From contig CAXKVR010000470.1 in assembly GCA_964058845.1 (NCBI GenBank), forward strand, positions 1 to 64,000: a DNA stretch of 64,000 nucleotides, read 5' to 3'. The position numbers were made by a program, and so were the translations under genes. Positions within the stretch are counted from its first letter, which is position 1; each line of letters opens with the position of its first letter. Of the stretch, positions 23,275-37,131 are shown one piece after another. Origin of the DNA: Carex sylvatica (Eukaryota; Streptophyta; Magnoliopsida; Poales; Cyperaceae). The notes beneath the pieces were generated by a model, which did not search any database, had not been told where the DNA came from, and saw only the letters and a list, made by a program, of their open reading frames with translations.

Positions 23275-24032
23275 GTTGTGCATGCAATAGCCTTCACCTA
23301 GATGCATCGTAATAAAAACTTTTAATAAAATATCAATTGCCTCTCACAAAGGTAGAGAAAAAGATATATAAACATTGTTCATGTTCAATATCCCCGAGTT
23401 TTTTTTTAATAAAATTATTTCTTAATTTCAAAACATGATATATCCATTTTAATTGCAGATACATTTTTTTATGAAAGCAAAGCTATATATGATTTAGTAC
23501 TATTGTGTTCGATCCATAGCCAAATTTATTGTACAAATATAAATCTGTACAAATGCAAGAACCACATTTAATATAATGGCCTAATGAAGATGCAGGCAAT
23601 GAAGATTGCGCAAATGGCTGGGTGATAGTAAGTGGAAAAATGGAGGTGCAGGTGGAGAAGATCATTGCAGAATAAAGTGTCTCAATAATTGTTTTGTTTT
23701 TTTGAAGTATGGGATGGAGATGGTATCTAGGTTCTTAATGTTTATCAAGTTTTCTTATGTTTTTTTATTGTCTAGGGTTTAGAGTTTATCTAAATTTTTG
23801 TTATTTGGTAAGCCTTTTAGTTTCTTATCTTTATGTAAGGTGTTGAGAGGTTATGAGATTAGAAGTATGGAGGATGGGGTTTTTTAGCTTTTGAGTAGTT
23901 TAAGTTGGGGGGGGGGGGGGGGGGGGGGGTGGGGTTATTATGGATGTAAAGGCAAGGAGGAATGTGGAGTAAGTATAATGTAGACTCCTCTATTTTGTTT
24001 TAAGTAAGAAGTTATCTATGTCTTAATGGAAT
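23275..24032. other. Spacer and probable 5' leader of the LINE
   Basis: AT-rich DNA to about 23690, then purine-rich sequence of the kind found in LINE leaders. A run of 23 G residues lies at 23907-23929, just upstream of the LINE ORF2 start. The exact LINE 5' end cannot be set because no target duplication was found. Confidence 0.4.
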
Positions 24033-27000
24033 GTGTCAAAAATTAAATTTATTTCTTGGAATGTTAGAGGACTAAATGACAAAGAAAAAATGTTGGCAGT
24101 AAGGCAAACAGTCCTTTTGGAAAAACCTGAGGTGGTCTGTTTTCAGGAGACGAAGATGAGTCTAATGAATAAATTGACAGTTCAACAATCTTGTGAGAAG
24201 AGATTAAATGAGTTTCAATGTTTAGATGCAATAGGAACAAAGGGGGGCATTTTACTGACTTGGAATTCTTCCAAGTTGCAGCTATGTAATTATGAAAAAG
24301 GGGAGTATACACTGTCCACAATTTTCAAGTATAAAGGAGAAGATGTCAAAATAATAACAGTTTATGGACCTAATGCAAACCTATTAAGAAGGTCTTTTTT
24401 CAATGAATTAAGAAGAGCCAAACTGCATAAAGATATATCTTGATTAGTCTTCGGTGATTTCAATGTGACATTATTGCAACAAGATAGAAACAATCTCAAC
24501 ACCAGCAATTAGAGGGAGTCACTCAAGTTTTCTAAATTAATGATGGAGTTGGACCTTCTGAACCTTCCTTTAAGAGGAAAAAACTTTACTTGGTCAAATG
24601 TTAGATACCAACTAACAATGGCGAGATTGGATAGACTTCTCATCTCTGATAACTGGAGTAATTCCTTCCCAAATACCAAGCAAGAAGCAATTGCAAACTC
24701 ATCTTCTGATCATACCCCACTACTGCTTACAGCCGGTATGAGGTTCAAGCAATCTCTATTTTTCAGATTTGAGAACAAGTGGTTGAGATCGAAAAACTTT
24801 AAGCAAATGGTAAGAGAAAAATGGATACAATTGGGACAAGTTTTATCACCTGATGGTTTACACAGCAAGTTGGAAGATATTAAAAAGGAAATAACACAGT
24901 GGACCAAAAATAAAATGGGAAGAACTAAGGACCAAATTGTAGTATGTAGAGATTTCATGGATTGGTTTGGTAGAATGCAAGAAGTTAGGCAAGCTACAAA
25001 TCTGAAAAAAATGGGTTCACACAAAGGTCAAAACGAGATATGTGGAGCTATTTGTAATTGAAGAAGAAATGTGGAGATAAAGAACTAAAGTCAGATGAGA
25101 GCTAAAAGGGGATTGTAACTAGAGGTGCAAACGAATCGAATATTATCTGACCGTATCCGACTCCGTATCCAAAAATTTGATATAGATATCCGATATCCAA
25201 ATATCCGTGCGGATACGGATACGGATATGGTTTTAAATTTCAATTATCTGTATCCGAATAGTAGATATAAACTATATAGTTTAATATGTATTATGAAAAA
25301 ATTTATGTTATTTACTATTGTAAAAAGCAGATATCTGTATCCGTATCCAGTTAATATCCGATCCGTATCCGTCTAATATCCAATCCGTATCCGTATCCGT
25401 ATCCAAAAAATAAAAACGGATACGAATATGGTTTTACCACTATCCGATCCATTTGCACCCCTAATTGTAACACAAGATATTTTCATTCTTTGGCAACAAC
25501 AACCAAAAGAAAGAATGAGATACAAGTAGTAGAACACCAAGGGCAGTTGCACAAGTCACAACAAATGAAAGCTCAGGTATTTTGGGATTTTTACGCTGAT
25601 CTTATGGGGGCAAATTCAGCACAAATGCCAAATTTAAATTTGAAAAATCTATATAATCCAAATCAGGATCTGCATGAATTAATCAATCTTGTTAGTACAG
25701 AAGAAATTGCTATGGTGATAAGGGAGTGGCCTACAAATAAAAGTCCAGGACCCCATGGTTTTACGGGTGAATTTTATAAGGAATTCCTGGACGTGGTGTT
25801 ACCAAATTTGCACAGGGTGATTAATGAGGTCTTAGAAAAGGGACTTTGTTTAGATAAGTTAAATACCTCATTCATTGTGTTGATACCAAAAAAGGAATCT
25901 GCTAAGAGACCTCATGAATTCATACCTATAAGCTTATTGCATAGCGTGCAGAAGATGGTATCCAAAATTCTTACAACAAGATTGCAACCTCATATTATAA
26001 ATCTAGTTAAAGATAATCAAACAGGTTTCACAAAGGGAAGACAGATAACAGAGGACTTCCTTTATGCACAAAAATTGTTACAAATTGCAAGAGAAAGAAA
26101 AATTTCATTAGCCCTATTCAAAGCAGATATACATAAGGCTTTTGATACTCTGAGTTGGAAATTCTTAATTAAAATCATGGAGAAATTAGGGTTCCTAGGT
26201 AAATGGATAACATGGATGTCTAATTGTGTGCTTAAAGGTTCTTCTCAGATAAAAATCAATGGTCTAAGAGGAAAAAAAACTTCAACTAAAGAGGGGGTGA
26301 GGCAAGGAGACCCTTTATCCCTTTTTCTTTTTATCTTGGCCATGAATTTTTTATCAAAATGGTTGGATAAGTTGGTGGAAAGTGGTACTTGAAAATTGCC
26401 ATTTGAAAATATGAGACCTTGTATTATATGCGGATGACTCTATTTTCTTTATTAAACTTGAGATTGGACAAGTTCAGGCACTTATGATTCTACTCAACAT
26501 CTTTAAGCAAATCTCAAGCTTAGCAGTCAGCATGGAAAAATCTGAGCTCATACTTTCCACACATGCTTTTGATAATGCACAGGAGCTCACTCGGATTTTA
26601 GGATGCAAACAAGGCAGCTTGCCTTTCAATTATTTAGGTCTACCCCTGTCAAACAAAAAGTTGCCCAAAAACACTTATTTGCCCTTAATACATAAGCTTA
26701 ACCAAAGATTAGAGGGATGGGCAGCTAAGCAACTCTCCATTTCAGGCAGATTGGTTTTAATCAATGCAATCTTGTCTTCTATACAGATATATTTTATGTC
26801 GGTATTCAAATTGCCAATGTGAATCATTCATGAAATAGACAAAACTAGAAATAATTTTTTATGAAAGAAAAATGAACAGGATAGGAAAGGTATACCTTTA
26901 GCAAATTGGGAGTTAGTGTGTAAACCAAAGAAGTTTGGAGGACTAGGTATATTGGACATTCAAACTTTCAATGACGCCCTGTTGGCTAAATGGTATTGGT

Positions 27001-27305
27001 ACTAGGTCAAACCAGAGACAAGACTATGAAAATCAGTATTTGAATCATCTTTTCACCTTACTGGCAGGAGTGATTTGCCATAATGCAAATTTTTCAAAGA
27101 AAACATACACATATTAGTGCATTTTTGTGACAATTTTATGAGAAGGGAGTTGGGGAACGGAAAAAATAGTAAAATTTTGGATACACAACTGGGGGTATAG
27201 CCATCTCAGATTTGAATTTGATGAATTGTTTAAGAAGGTTAGGGATAAGGGTATTTCAGTCAAAGAAATATACCAACTACAGGGTGTGGAAGATATATTT
27301 ATATA
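24033..27305 (+). mobile_element. Broken L1-type LINE, 3'-truncated
   Basis: ORF2 begins with the endonuclease motif ISWNVRGLNDKEK and continues through QETK, VYGPN, FGDFN and SSDHTPLL, all signatures of the AP-like endonuclease. After a hAT-like insertion at 25120-25463, the reverse transcriptase follows: SPGPHGFTGEFYKEF, FKADIHKAFDTL, GVRQGDPLS, then YADD near 26430 in a shifted frame, and YLGLPLS. There are in-frame stops at about 24441 and 24511, a frameshift near 26390 and several later stops. Homology fades near 27300, before the usual zf-RVT domain. It cannot encode active enzymes. Confidence 0.9.
25120..25463. mobile_element. hAT-like element inserted in the LINE, 8-bp TSD
   Basis: The perfect 8-bp duplication ATTGTAAC (25112-25119 and 25464-25471) flanks a 344-bp element. 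It starts TAGAGGTGCAAACG and ends CATTTGCACCCCTA. The interior is dominated by TATCCG / CGGATA motifs in both orientations. It splits the LINE between its endonuclease-linker and reverse transcriptase parts, so it is younger than the LINE. Confidence 0.88.
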
Positions 27306-28009
27306 TAACTTGTAAACTTTTCTTTTTTATCTCTTCATTATGTATTAAATTAGTCGAAAAATTAAAAATTTATATATAAATACATAGCATATGAAGTAGA
27401 TCAATTTGTATTCGTCTTTTAAATTCAATTCAATAAATTTTCATATTAAGTTCGCCATAAATTTCGTGAGCTAAAGATTACCCTAGTTCTACCAAAAAAG
27501 ATGCACAAATAAAATAGATTGGTGTGATTTCTCTACATCTAGAACACCATAATATCGAACTATGAACGAATATATAATATCAGTTCCAAATAAAACATCA
27601 ATCCTATGACTTTTGCTGTCAACTTCTTTTGTTAGTTATAACTAAAATGATTAATATCTTTGTAATAAAGCAAGTGAACTTTTACATGATAATACAAGTA
27701 ATCATTTTTTGTAATATAATTTTTTTTTAAAATGACTAGAAAGTATATTGTAGGTCGTTTCTCCCATTAGCTTATACAACACACTGATTGACAAGTATCA
27801 CCCACCAATAGTAGATTCCACACGCTTCATTATATTAATAAAATGTCCGTGTGCTATCTTTACAAGATAAGATCCAGAACAAGTCAGTTTATTTATTTGA
27901 TTAATTAATGCTCGGTTAATTTAATAATGGTAAGTGCCTAAGTGCCTAAAGGACATGTACTAATTGAAGAAACAAGTCATATATATAATCGGCACTTCAA
28001 TATTAGAGA
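27306..28009. other. AT-rich spacer
   Basis: About 0.7 kb of AT-rich sequence with no open frame of interest and no delimitable repeat. Confidence 0.4.
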
Positions 28010-29086
28010 ATGATTCGCTTTTGTCGCACTAATTGATAGATGAGGGAGAATGTATAAATTGTTTTACATTTTTAAATCAACAAACAAAATATTTTTTTTA
28101 AAAATTATTCATTATTATGTTATAATATTTTCTACTAGATCCAATAAGTCTGTAGCGAATACTATTTTCTCATTATTTCACACATAGGACTAACACAAAT
28201 GATGAATGATTTTTTCTCATTATAAAAAGATGAAGGTTAAATTCTGAATGAGATATTAAAGAATCATACGAATTAACATATATCATCTTTATTTATATAA
28301 AAAAGCATATAATTACTCAACTAAATCCTCGTTAGATTAGGATATAACATGATCCAAATTCTAAATATTAGGAGCATGCAGGTTGTTTTAACGAGGTGAG
28401 ACTTCTTCTTTTTTTCCGTATAACAACTTATCTCCATGAAAGTTTCGTTATTATGAATTTTTGTAGCAAATATTTTGTACTTCATCATCGCATATCAAGA
28501 TTAGTTTATTATTTTTTTGTAGTAAATATAAAACACATCATAAAACAATCTCAATGCAATTTATCAGCAACAAAAAAATTAATAAATATCTGCTACATCC
28601 TACAAACTTTATGGATAAAGTACAAAATATTAAGAAAATAGTATTCTCTACAGACTTCATGGATCTAGTAGAAAATATTAATAACATAATAATAAATAAT
28701 TTTATTATAATTTTTATATTGAAAGCAATTTAATCACCAGTATTAAATAATAAATCAATCTTGATGCGTTTTATATTTTATGATATGTTGTATAATTCTC
28801 CATTTGAAATAAAAATTGCATAAGGAGATTGATTTTCTAAATAAAATACAATGAATTATGCAACAAGAAAATGTGTTTTATACTTGTTGGTATATTGCAT
28901 AATCCTCTATTTTAAATAAAAATGATGGAGAGTAAATTGAGAGAAGTGAGAGGGAGAGAAAAGGGAAGAGAAAGTGGAATCCACAAGAACATTTTGTTAA
29001 TAATTTATGAAGAGGGGTATTTTATTTGTTAGTTTGAAAATAAAGAACAATTTGTACATTCTCTCGATAGATGACGATAAATTAGA
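28010..29086. mobile_element. Long hairpin element, possibly Mutator-like
   Basis: A strong internal inverted repeat pairs about 28095-28195 with about 28610-28710 (left arm reads TTTTCTACTAGATCCAATAA and GTCTGTAGCGAATACTATTT). A weaker outer pair (about 28014-28063 with about 29039-29086) shares GAGAATGTATAAATTGTT-like sequence. CTTCAATAT occurs just outside each end (about 27995 and 29088) and could be a 9-bp target duplication. No transposase is visible. Confidence 0.5.
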
Positions 29087-29096
29087 AGCTTCAATA

Positions 29097-30045
29097 TAAG
29101 CACGGGGAAGCACGCATGAGAATTAAAATGCAAATTGGTACCTACCTTTGTTGATATTTAATGCTTCTTTAGTATATAATTAATGTTGTTATTCAGTTTT
29201 GGTACCTCAACATTTCTGTGCCCGGTATAGAAAAAATAGAAATAAAAATATTAACAATTCTTGGTGCATTCTGTTGATCAAGATAATCGTGAATCCTATA
29301 TAAAATTTTAGTCCATCAACCATATATAAATACAAATTTATGCATGGTTCACCTTTCTCAATTTTATTTTGAAAATAAAAAATATGAAGGAATGTATATT
29401 TATTCGTCTTGTATTCATGTAACATAGTTATATTACAGATCACAAATTAACTTTCATTTTCAAACAAGATAATTACGGTAACCACTTTTAATCATTAAAC
29501 TAGAGAATTCCTATAACTAGCAAATTAGAAAACATATTTCTACAAGCTATCCAATTTCTGATCTTTGACTAGAGAATTTTCTGGTATTTTATTGTTTACT
29601 GATCCAGGAATAAAAATAAAAAGGATGATGATATGTATGGCTAAAAAACAATTCCTGACACTGATCCTGTTGACCGGAACAAAATCTGCATTCGGCCATA
29701 AGTCCAAAAAGAAAAAAGGTGCTTCTGTTTAAAGTTAATATCGATATAAGATTTTGATACCCTTATAGTTGGGCTTTCAATCAAATCTCTTTAGGCAATA
29801 GGATTGGACCATTAATTTCCAGCCAATGTGGGTCGAAAACTTAGTTCTGAAATAATTATTTCAGTCCAATATTGGTAATGGCCTTTAGGAAAAAGAAATT
29901 ATTTTGAAAGGAGGCGTGGGTCCAGGACCTCAGGTTGATCTGTTATCGACTTATCGTCATATTTGTTTACAGAGGTGTGCTTTCATAATCTCATCAAAAA
30001 ATTAAAAGATTTATTTACAACCGTTCATCTAATAAATGTAAAAGA
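29097..30045. other. Non-coding spacer
   Basis: About 0.95 kb with no supported gene. The region 29740-29900 has more balanced base composition, but I recognise nothing in it. Confidence 0.35.
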
Positions 30046-30277
30046 TTAAATTATATATATTGTGGTCTATTGTCAAGGGAAACTGGGAGAGGCTTTTATG
30101 CACAAAGAAGAAAAGAGTTATATAAATTTTTATGCACAGAGAATTGGAAAAGATTATCGGATTAAATTATATATATTGTGGTCTATTATCAAGGAAAACT
30201 GGGAGAGGCTTTTATGCACAAAGAAGAAAAGAGTTATATAAATTTGTATGCACAGAGAATTGGAAAAGATTGTTGGA
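30046..30277. repeat. 116-bp tandem duplication
   Basis: Two head-to-tail copies of a 116-base unit (30046-30161 and 30162-30277) begin TTAAATTATATATATTGTGG. They differ at only a few positions (for example TTGTCAAGGG versus TTATCAAGGA). The array ends about 17 bases before the target duplication of the LINE at 30309. Confidence 0.9.
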
Positions 30278-30821
30278 CATTTTAAGTCCACGCAACAAAA
30301 AACACTAAGGTGTTTCATTGAAGATGGAGCGCTTTCTCTCTTTCGCCCAAAGGCGATCTGTAGAGGAAAAGGGAGGCGGATCTAAAGTTGTCAGCCGCCG
30401 GCAACAACAATATTTGAAAAAAACCAAGCAAGCCAAGCAAAAATATGGACAGCAGATCTACAATCCAAGGCATGGGAAACACAACGGCAGCAAACACACA
30501 TATGTCAGGCGAAGGGGCGGTGTCCCAAGACAGCAAGCACAGAGAGGGCAAATAGATCAGCCTTCATCATGGCTGCACCGGCCTAGAACAGTACTCCACC
30601 GGCGCCAGGAACACTGTTCAAGGAAGGGCACACATCTCCAATGTACTATTAGTGCTCTGTTTCCTTTACCGTTGTACTATTCTCCCAAACAAGTATAAGC
30701 CAACATTAATGTCATTAATGGAGCTAGAAAAACCACACTCATTACATCTACTACAAATCTCCAACCCAACAACAGTTATTATCACCCTATTTACTATCCT
30801 CCAACCTACTCCAGAGCATTA

Positions 30822-33637
30822 ATGTCTTCCAAAAAATTAATGCCTAACAAGAACAAAAACCAAAATAGAGAGATTAACTCACCCCATTCAATGCCTCAGC
30901 ATAATACACCACCCTATAACCCAACTAGATCCTCCAACGCTTCTGCTTCAAATCACCCAACTTCAGCACAGCCAAACACAGAGACTTCACCTCAAACACC
31001 TTTCCTGCCACATATCATTACCCTTCCTCATTACCAACCATCAAACCAACGATATCAAACCCCACCATGGCATCACTATATGGACCACAACCCTTGGAGC
31101 CTACAGTCCTTCCAAACTACCACAGCTCCCAACCCGCCACCCAATCAGACCCCTAACCCCCTTCCCTTGCCACCAGATCCGGGTCACCGAGAATGGCGAG
31201 GAAGGTGCTATAAGTGCTTAAAATTTGGCCATGACCAAAGCACTTGTCGTTCCGTCGAACGTGTATGTGCTAACTGTTGGAGGAAGGGACATGAAGCAAA
31301 ACAATGTCCCGTAGCGCCGACTCCTCCAAAAGAACGCTTCGACCCACTACAACCTCGAGGCAATATGGGAGAGGAGGGCCTTTCGGCGAGCAGACCTGAG
31401 CTAGCAACAATTTATGTGCCCGAAACTATCCAAATACGACAATATAGCCTTGAACTCAATCGGGCAATTGTCATTGATGCCCGACTTCGGCCGAACCATA
31501 CTACTAACGTCTTGCAATCCATACTAATGACTACATGCAATTCTAATTACCCCTTCCAACTAACCCACATGGATGCACATCAATACCTCCTACTATTACC
31601 GGTTGGAGGTGATAGACACTGATTTCTCTTATCCTTTACGATCCCTCTCCAAGAACTTGGATACATCGCTTTCCCGTGGAGCCCCACGATAAATTCCTAT
31701 CCATCTCGCCTCAAGTATAAAATCTGATTGAATTGAGGCGCGTCACACCTCAAGCATGGAGTATTGACCACCTCATACCAGCGGTAAGTACTTTTGAAAT
31801 TGTTCTTAATCATACACCTATGAACCGTGTCATTACATTAGAAAGGATGTTGGTAGTGGTGGCGGTGCCCGGGCTGGACCACATCCCGCGTGCTATAATG
31901 ATGTGGATAAGAGGCATGGCGCGATTAATCAATGTAAGGGTCATAAGCTGGCTTGAGGAGCCACTGCCTTTCATTCCACCGATCGACCCAACTCCAAAGT
32001 GGGAGTTCTTCGACAGAGTGCAACAAGAAAACATAGCGGTTATCACTGTACAGCCAGAAATCGGCAAAGGCAGCCAAGCAATGACAATGGAGTATGAGGA
32101 ATTATTGGCTATTTGAAAAGACTTGCCAATTAGAAATATGAGAAATATATTAGAAAATACTCTCAAGACGTGCCCGCAATTTTTGCAATTTCAAAAACCA
32201 CCAGTGGCTGCCACGAATCAACCACCGCCGGCTAAGGCGAGCGCAACGGCAAGGGACATGAAAGGTAAGGGCATTACTGAAAATAATGAAATGGACGAAT
32301 CCAGTAATCGTCTGACTGGAGATAGAAACTACCTACTCATTTATGGCCCCTCACCTCAACACGCAACAGTACAGTAGCCCAGTGGAGAAGGTAAGTGTGA
32401 CTTGACAGAAACTAGAGGGAAATTTGTTCAAAATTCAAACAGATCTCCCAAAAAAGCAAAGGTATTGACCAGGCCTTCTATTAATGCACTAGCCCATCCA
32501 GAAAAACAAATTATAAGGTCAACATCTCTAGGCCGATCCCCTCCATCTACTGAAGCCCAAAATCGAAACCAAAATAAGGCCCATTGGGATCCAATTGCAG
32601 CAACCCAAAACCAATCAAATAGCCAAGTCCAAACCCAACCTATCTCATCTTCTCCCTTCCAATGCAAATGTTCTCCCATTCAGCTGCTTGAACCATTTTT
32701 GTGTGATAGAGTCGACGCCTCCTCCCAGAATGCAAACACAGACAATCCAACTGACCTAGGTGCTAAAAATGACCCAATTGATCTCGATCCGGTTGAGGCC
32801 GAATCAATTGAGGTAGAAAATTCAAGTGAGCAAGAGGTTCCGATCATCGAAGAGGAGCCAATGGAGGAAGACCTGTCCGAGAAGGCTGAGCCGATAGAAG
32901 AAGGGGAGGACCTGGACGAAAATTGGGAGCAGTATTACTCCTATGCGGAAGAAGAAAACCTCGCACCTCAAGAAACAGTACCGCTTATCAGTCCATACCA
33001 TACACCATCACCGGCAGGGGAATTTGATGACGAGTTACACATATTACAAGAGGAAATGGAACAACAGTAGGTGCAAGCACAGCTTGAGGCACAGACTGCG
33101 GCACGAGACTAGATTGACATCACAGCATATGTCTTGGGGATGCCGGCACCACCACCTGACGAAGAGATAGAGGCCAAATCACAACAAAACAACCCGGTCC
33201 CGGTACAGAACACAACCACACTACGAAGAAGTGCAAGAATAAGTAATAGAGGAGGACCAAAAAAATATGGCAACACAAGGACTTGGACTAAGAAATCGAT
33301 CCTGACTGAAACGGCGGATGAGGGTGCAGCATCTCGCCAATCTGACCTCATCAATGCGTTATGGGCAAAAAACCTAACTGCGACACCACTGCAACCAGGT
33401 AACATAGCACAGGTTAATGAATATTGTGGGATAGCAGGTTCAGGCATGCACGAAGTAGCGAGAGCAGGGGTACAGGGTGAGGTTCTAACGAACGCAGTCG
33501 AAGTGAGAGACTGGGATGTGGGTCCGAGCACTACCAAGGACAAGGAAGGGGAATCGATGCTAGGTGCGTTCGATTTTGACAGCCAAGACGAACTATCTGA
33601 CGAGGAGGAAGACCCTGAACTGGGTGCTACAAATTAG
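30822..33637 (+). pseudogene. LINE ORF1 (zinc-knuckle nucleic-acid-binding protein), broken
   Basis: The first block (30822-31622) is Pro/Asn/Gln-rich, followed by two CX2CX4HX4C zinc knuckles: CYKCLKFGHDQSTC and CANCWRKGHEAKQC. After these comes a domain resembling the DUF4283/gag-like region, continued in another frame at 31733-32116. Further reading continues at 32402-33070 (acidic, EEEPMEEDLSEKAEPIEEG) and 33134-33637, each in a shifted frame or after a stop. The intact protein would have bound element RNA. Confidence 0.8.
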
Positions 33638-33808
33638 TTTTTATGTTAAGTCTCAAAGCTTTTGACCCATGTTGGGTGCTTTACTTTATGCAATTTATAT
33701 TTCTGTCTTGTTTATGGAGCTTTTCTGTTGAGTTTCGACTAACATAACCTTTTGTTGTAGCTCATTCCATTGCACTTGCAAAGTGCCTATCATGTAATAG
33801 TTTAATTA

Positions 33809-36800
33809 ATGAATAAACTAATATTACCTTTGAGCATTTTAAATTGGAACATGAGAGGGTTAAGTGATTTAAATAAGTGTGCTGTGATAAAAGACATCGT
33901 GAGTGATGCAAATTCAGATTTAATGTGCTTTCAAGACACTAAGTTGAGTGAATGCACAATTTTTAAATTGCACCAAGTGTGCCCTCTAAAATTTACAAGT
34001 TTTTTTTACTTTAGATGCCGAGAGTTTAAGAGGAGGAATTTTGATTGCTTGGAGTCAAAAATTTTGGCCTTGTTTTACTCATACGTGCACAGTGGTGCTT
34101 AGAAGAGATTAGTTAAATTTTATGTTTACCGGGGTCTACGGGTCGCAAGAGGATAGGGACAAAATATTATTCTTACAATAACTACGGTTCATACGTGAGA
34201 AAAATAACCTACCTTGGTTGGTAATTAGTGACTTTAATCTTCTAAGGGAGATTCATGATACAATAGGAGGGGTTAGAAATTTAGGCACTATGCTTAAATT
34301 TAACAATTTTATAGATGATGTAGGTCTTATTGAAGTACTATTACATGGAAGATCCTTCACTTGGTCGAGCAAGAGACCTAATCCAACCTTCTCGAAGCTG
34401 GATAGGGCATTGCGTTCTCACCACTGGAATGATTTTGGGGCATCACACGACCTCCAAGATCTACCCACGACAGCATCAGACCATGCACCACTCATGCTAC
34501 GAGTTAAACCCCACCGGAATCCATCTAAAAGACCCTTTAAATTTGAGACTTATTGGTTGAAATATCAAGATATTTACCAGGTAGTTCAACACGCTTGGAA
34601 CTCAGTATCCATAGCCAACCCGATCAAGAGAATACATCGAAAAATACAAGCAGTCAGGAAAGCATTGAGGGGTTGGGAACAGGAAAAATTCAAAATGAGG
34701 GAAACCTACCTCAAAATATCAAAATGGGTCCTTCAGATGTTAGATAGAGTTGAGGAATAGAGGGTGCTAAATACAACAGAATTTTGACTTAGAATTATCT
34801 TGTGAGAGCATATCTTCTCCTTAGCCTCGGACAAGGAAGCGAGGTGGAAACAAAGATCAGGGAACACTTGGTTGCGGCTCGGTGACAACAATACTAAATA
34901 TTTTCATGCGGTAGCAAACGGCAGAAAGAACTCCAACTCTTTAATAGCATTACAAGCTTCAAATGGGGAAAGAATAGGACAACAACACTTGTCGGATTTC
35001 ATAATAAGGCACTTCACTAATTTAATGGGGAAAAAAAGGATTCGTTTAACTCCTTTTGACCTGTCAAATAAAATGGGTCCCCAATTCACGGCGGCTCTGG
35101 AAGACTTAGATCATCCAATCACGGAGCAAGAAGTTCTATTGGCTATTAAAGGGTTACCGAATGGCAAGGCCAGCGGCCCCGACGGGCTACCGGTAGAGTT
35201 TTACAGGGCCTTCTGGCACATTATCAAGAAGGATGTCATGGATTTCATCACTGACTTTCATCAGAATGGGGCTAACATCCACGTGGTGAATAAGGCAGCA
35301 ATTACTCTGATAAAAAAGAAACAGGATCCGATCGGAATATCAGATTACCGACCGATTAGCGTGATCAACACAATTGCCAAACTAATCACGAAATTCTTGG
35401 CAAATAGGCTTCAACAACATTTACCAAAATTGGTGTCTCCGAACCAGACTGCCTTTGTTAAAGGTAGATCACTCATGGAATCATTCTTAACGGCACGAGA
35501 GTTCATGTCATTATATGCAGAGAAAAAACTCCCGGTGGTATTATATAAGGTCGACTTTAGGAAAGCATTCGACACGGTGGATTGGTGCTTCCTGATCAAC
35601 CTTCTCATTGAGCGAGGCTTCCCACCGCGCTGGACATCAGCGGTACTCAGTATACTCCGCTCCTCATCTTCGGCAATAAAGGTAAATGGTAACCTCACTA
35701 AATTATTTTACCCATCAGAGGGGTTTGCATCAAGGGGACCTGCTTTCGCTAATGTTATTCATCTTAGTGGCGGATACACTGAGTAGGTTCTTACAGACGG
35801 CCAAGCAGGCCATGCCGCGACATGCAAGGATTGCACCTTAGACAATACAATATGCTGATGATACAGTTATTGTAAGTGAAGCGCACCCGGCTACTTTGAA
35901 GATCATCACACAGGTATTGAAAGCATATGCATTGTTGTCAGGCCTAAAAATCAACAGGGCAAAAAGCAGTTTCGTACCAGTCACCATCCCGGCACAACTC
36001 ATAGGTGTCATACATAATATCTTCTCTTCTCCATCATCACATCTGCCGATAACATACTTGGGTCTACCATTATCTATTAAGAAACCAAGGAACATAGACT
36101 ACCAACCAATGATAGCTACAGTACAGAATAAATTAGAAGGATGGAAGGAGAAATTCTGGTCATATGGGGGACGGGTCACCCTGGTCAAGGCGGTACTTAC
36201 TGCAATGCCGCTACACTACATGCAAGCGTTGAAAGTGCCAAAAGGGGTTATTCGACATATTGACAGAATGAGAAGATCATTCCTGTGGAAAGGAAACGAG
36301 GTATGTAAAGGGATAAATTTCTTGGTTAACTGGGATATGATGTGTACAATGAAATTGAATGGTGGTATGGAAATTATCGACCTAGGGTGCCAAAATGATG
36401 CCTTACTGATCAAGTGGTTATGGTCAATTAACAACAATTCGGAAGGGTTATGGGCTTCAACCCTTAGGAGGCTGTATGGAATCAGCAGTGCCGGCCAGGT
36501 AAGAACGCATGCGACATCTTCTTCCTTTCTGAAAGAGCTTGCTGACCTATTGCCTTTCTTCAATGTCTCAGCAGTCTTTGACCCCTTAACACTCAAATGG
36601 AGATGGTGGTGGTCTACATCAGATACTTATACATGTGTTTCTGAATATCAGATGATGCAACACACGGGAGAAATTGCGCCAAACCACAAAATCCTATGGA
36701 AAATGAGGGTCCCATTGAAGGTTCGGGTATTCCTCTGGGTAATGCTCGAAAATAAAATCTTGACACAAGAGATCTTACAGGTAAAAGGGTGCAATGTGAC

Positions 36801-37131
36801 ATCAAGTTATCACCTGTGTCACATTAACGGGATGGAAACTACAAACCACATCATGTGGGAGTGTAACTATGTGAGACTTTTTTGGAGAGGGCTGTGTGCT
36901 CACTATAACATCAGGTGGGGCAATCGAATGGATGCGAGAGACTTATGGCTGGCAGACAGGGCAAACTTAACGCCACGAGAAAGGGTGCTGCGAAGAATTG
37001 TCTGGGCTGCAGGAAGCTGGGCAATTTGGAGAGAAAGGAATAGAAGGCTTTTCTCCAATAAACTAAAACCAGTGTATTTGTTAATCGATGATACGACAAA
37101 TGATATCATGAGGTGGTTGCACTATATTTAA
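33809..37131 (+). pseudogene. LINE ORF2 (endonuclease, reverse transcriptase, zf-RVT), broken
   Basis: Domain order is intact but split by frameshifts and stops. The endonuclease part has ILNWNMRGLSD, then VISDFN and TASDHAPLM at 34218-34760. The reverse transcriptase starts at 34872 with WLRLGDNNTKYFH, then ASGPDGLPVEFYRAFW, YRPISVIN, VDFRKAFDTVDW and a YADD box near 35850. The C-terminal frame (35896-37131) holds YLGLPLS and a zf-RVT domain with CHINGMETTNHIMWEC. Breaks lie at about 34010, 34100-34190, 34760, 35730 and 35840. The last 411 codons remain open. Confidence 0.9.

Noticed and set aside
25140..25450. Regularly repeated TATCCG motifs, briefly considered as a CRISPR-like array
   Set aside because: The motifs are short, irregular and on both strands. 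They sit inside a hAT-like element with an 8-bp TSD in a plant nuclear genome.
33109..33543. 144-codon minus-strand frame
   Set aside because: Antisense shadow of LINE ORF1.
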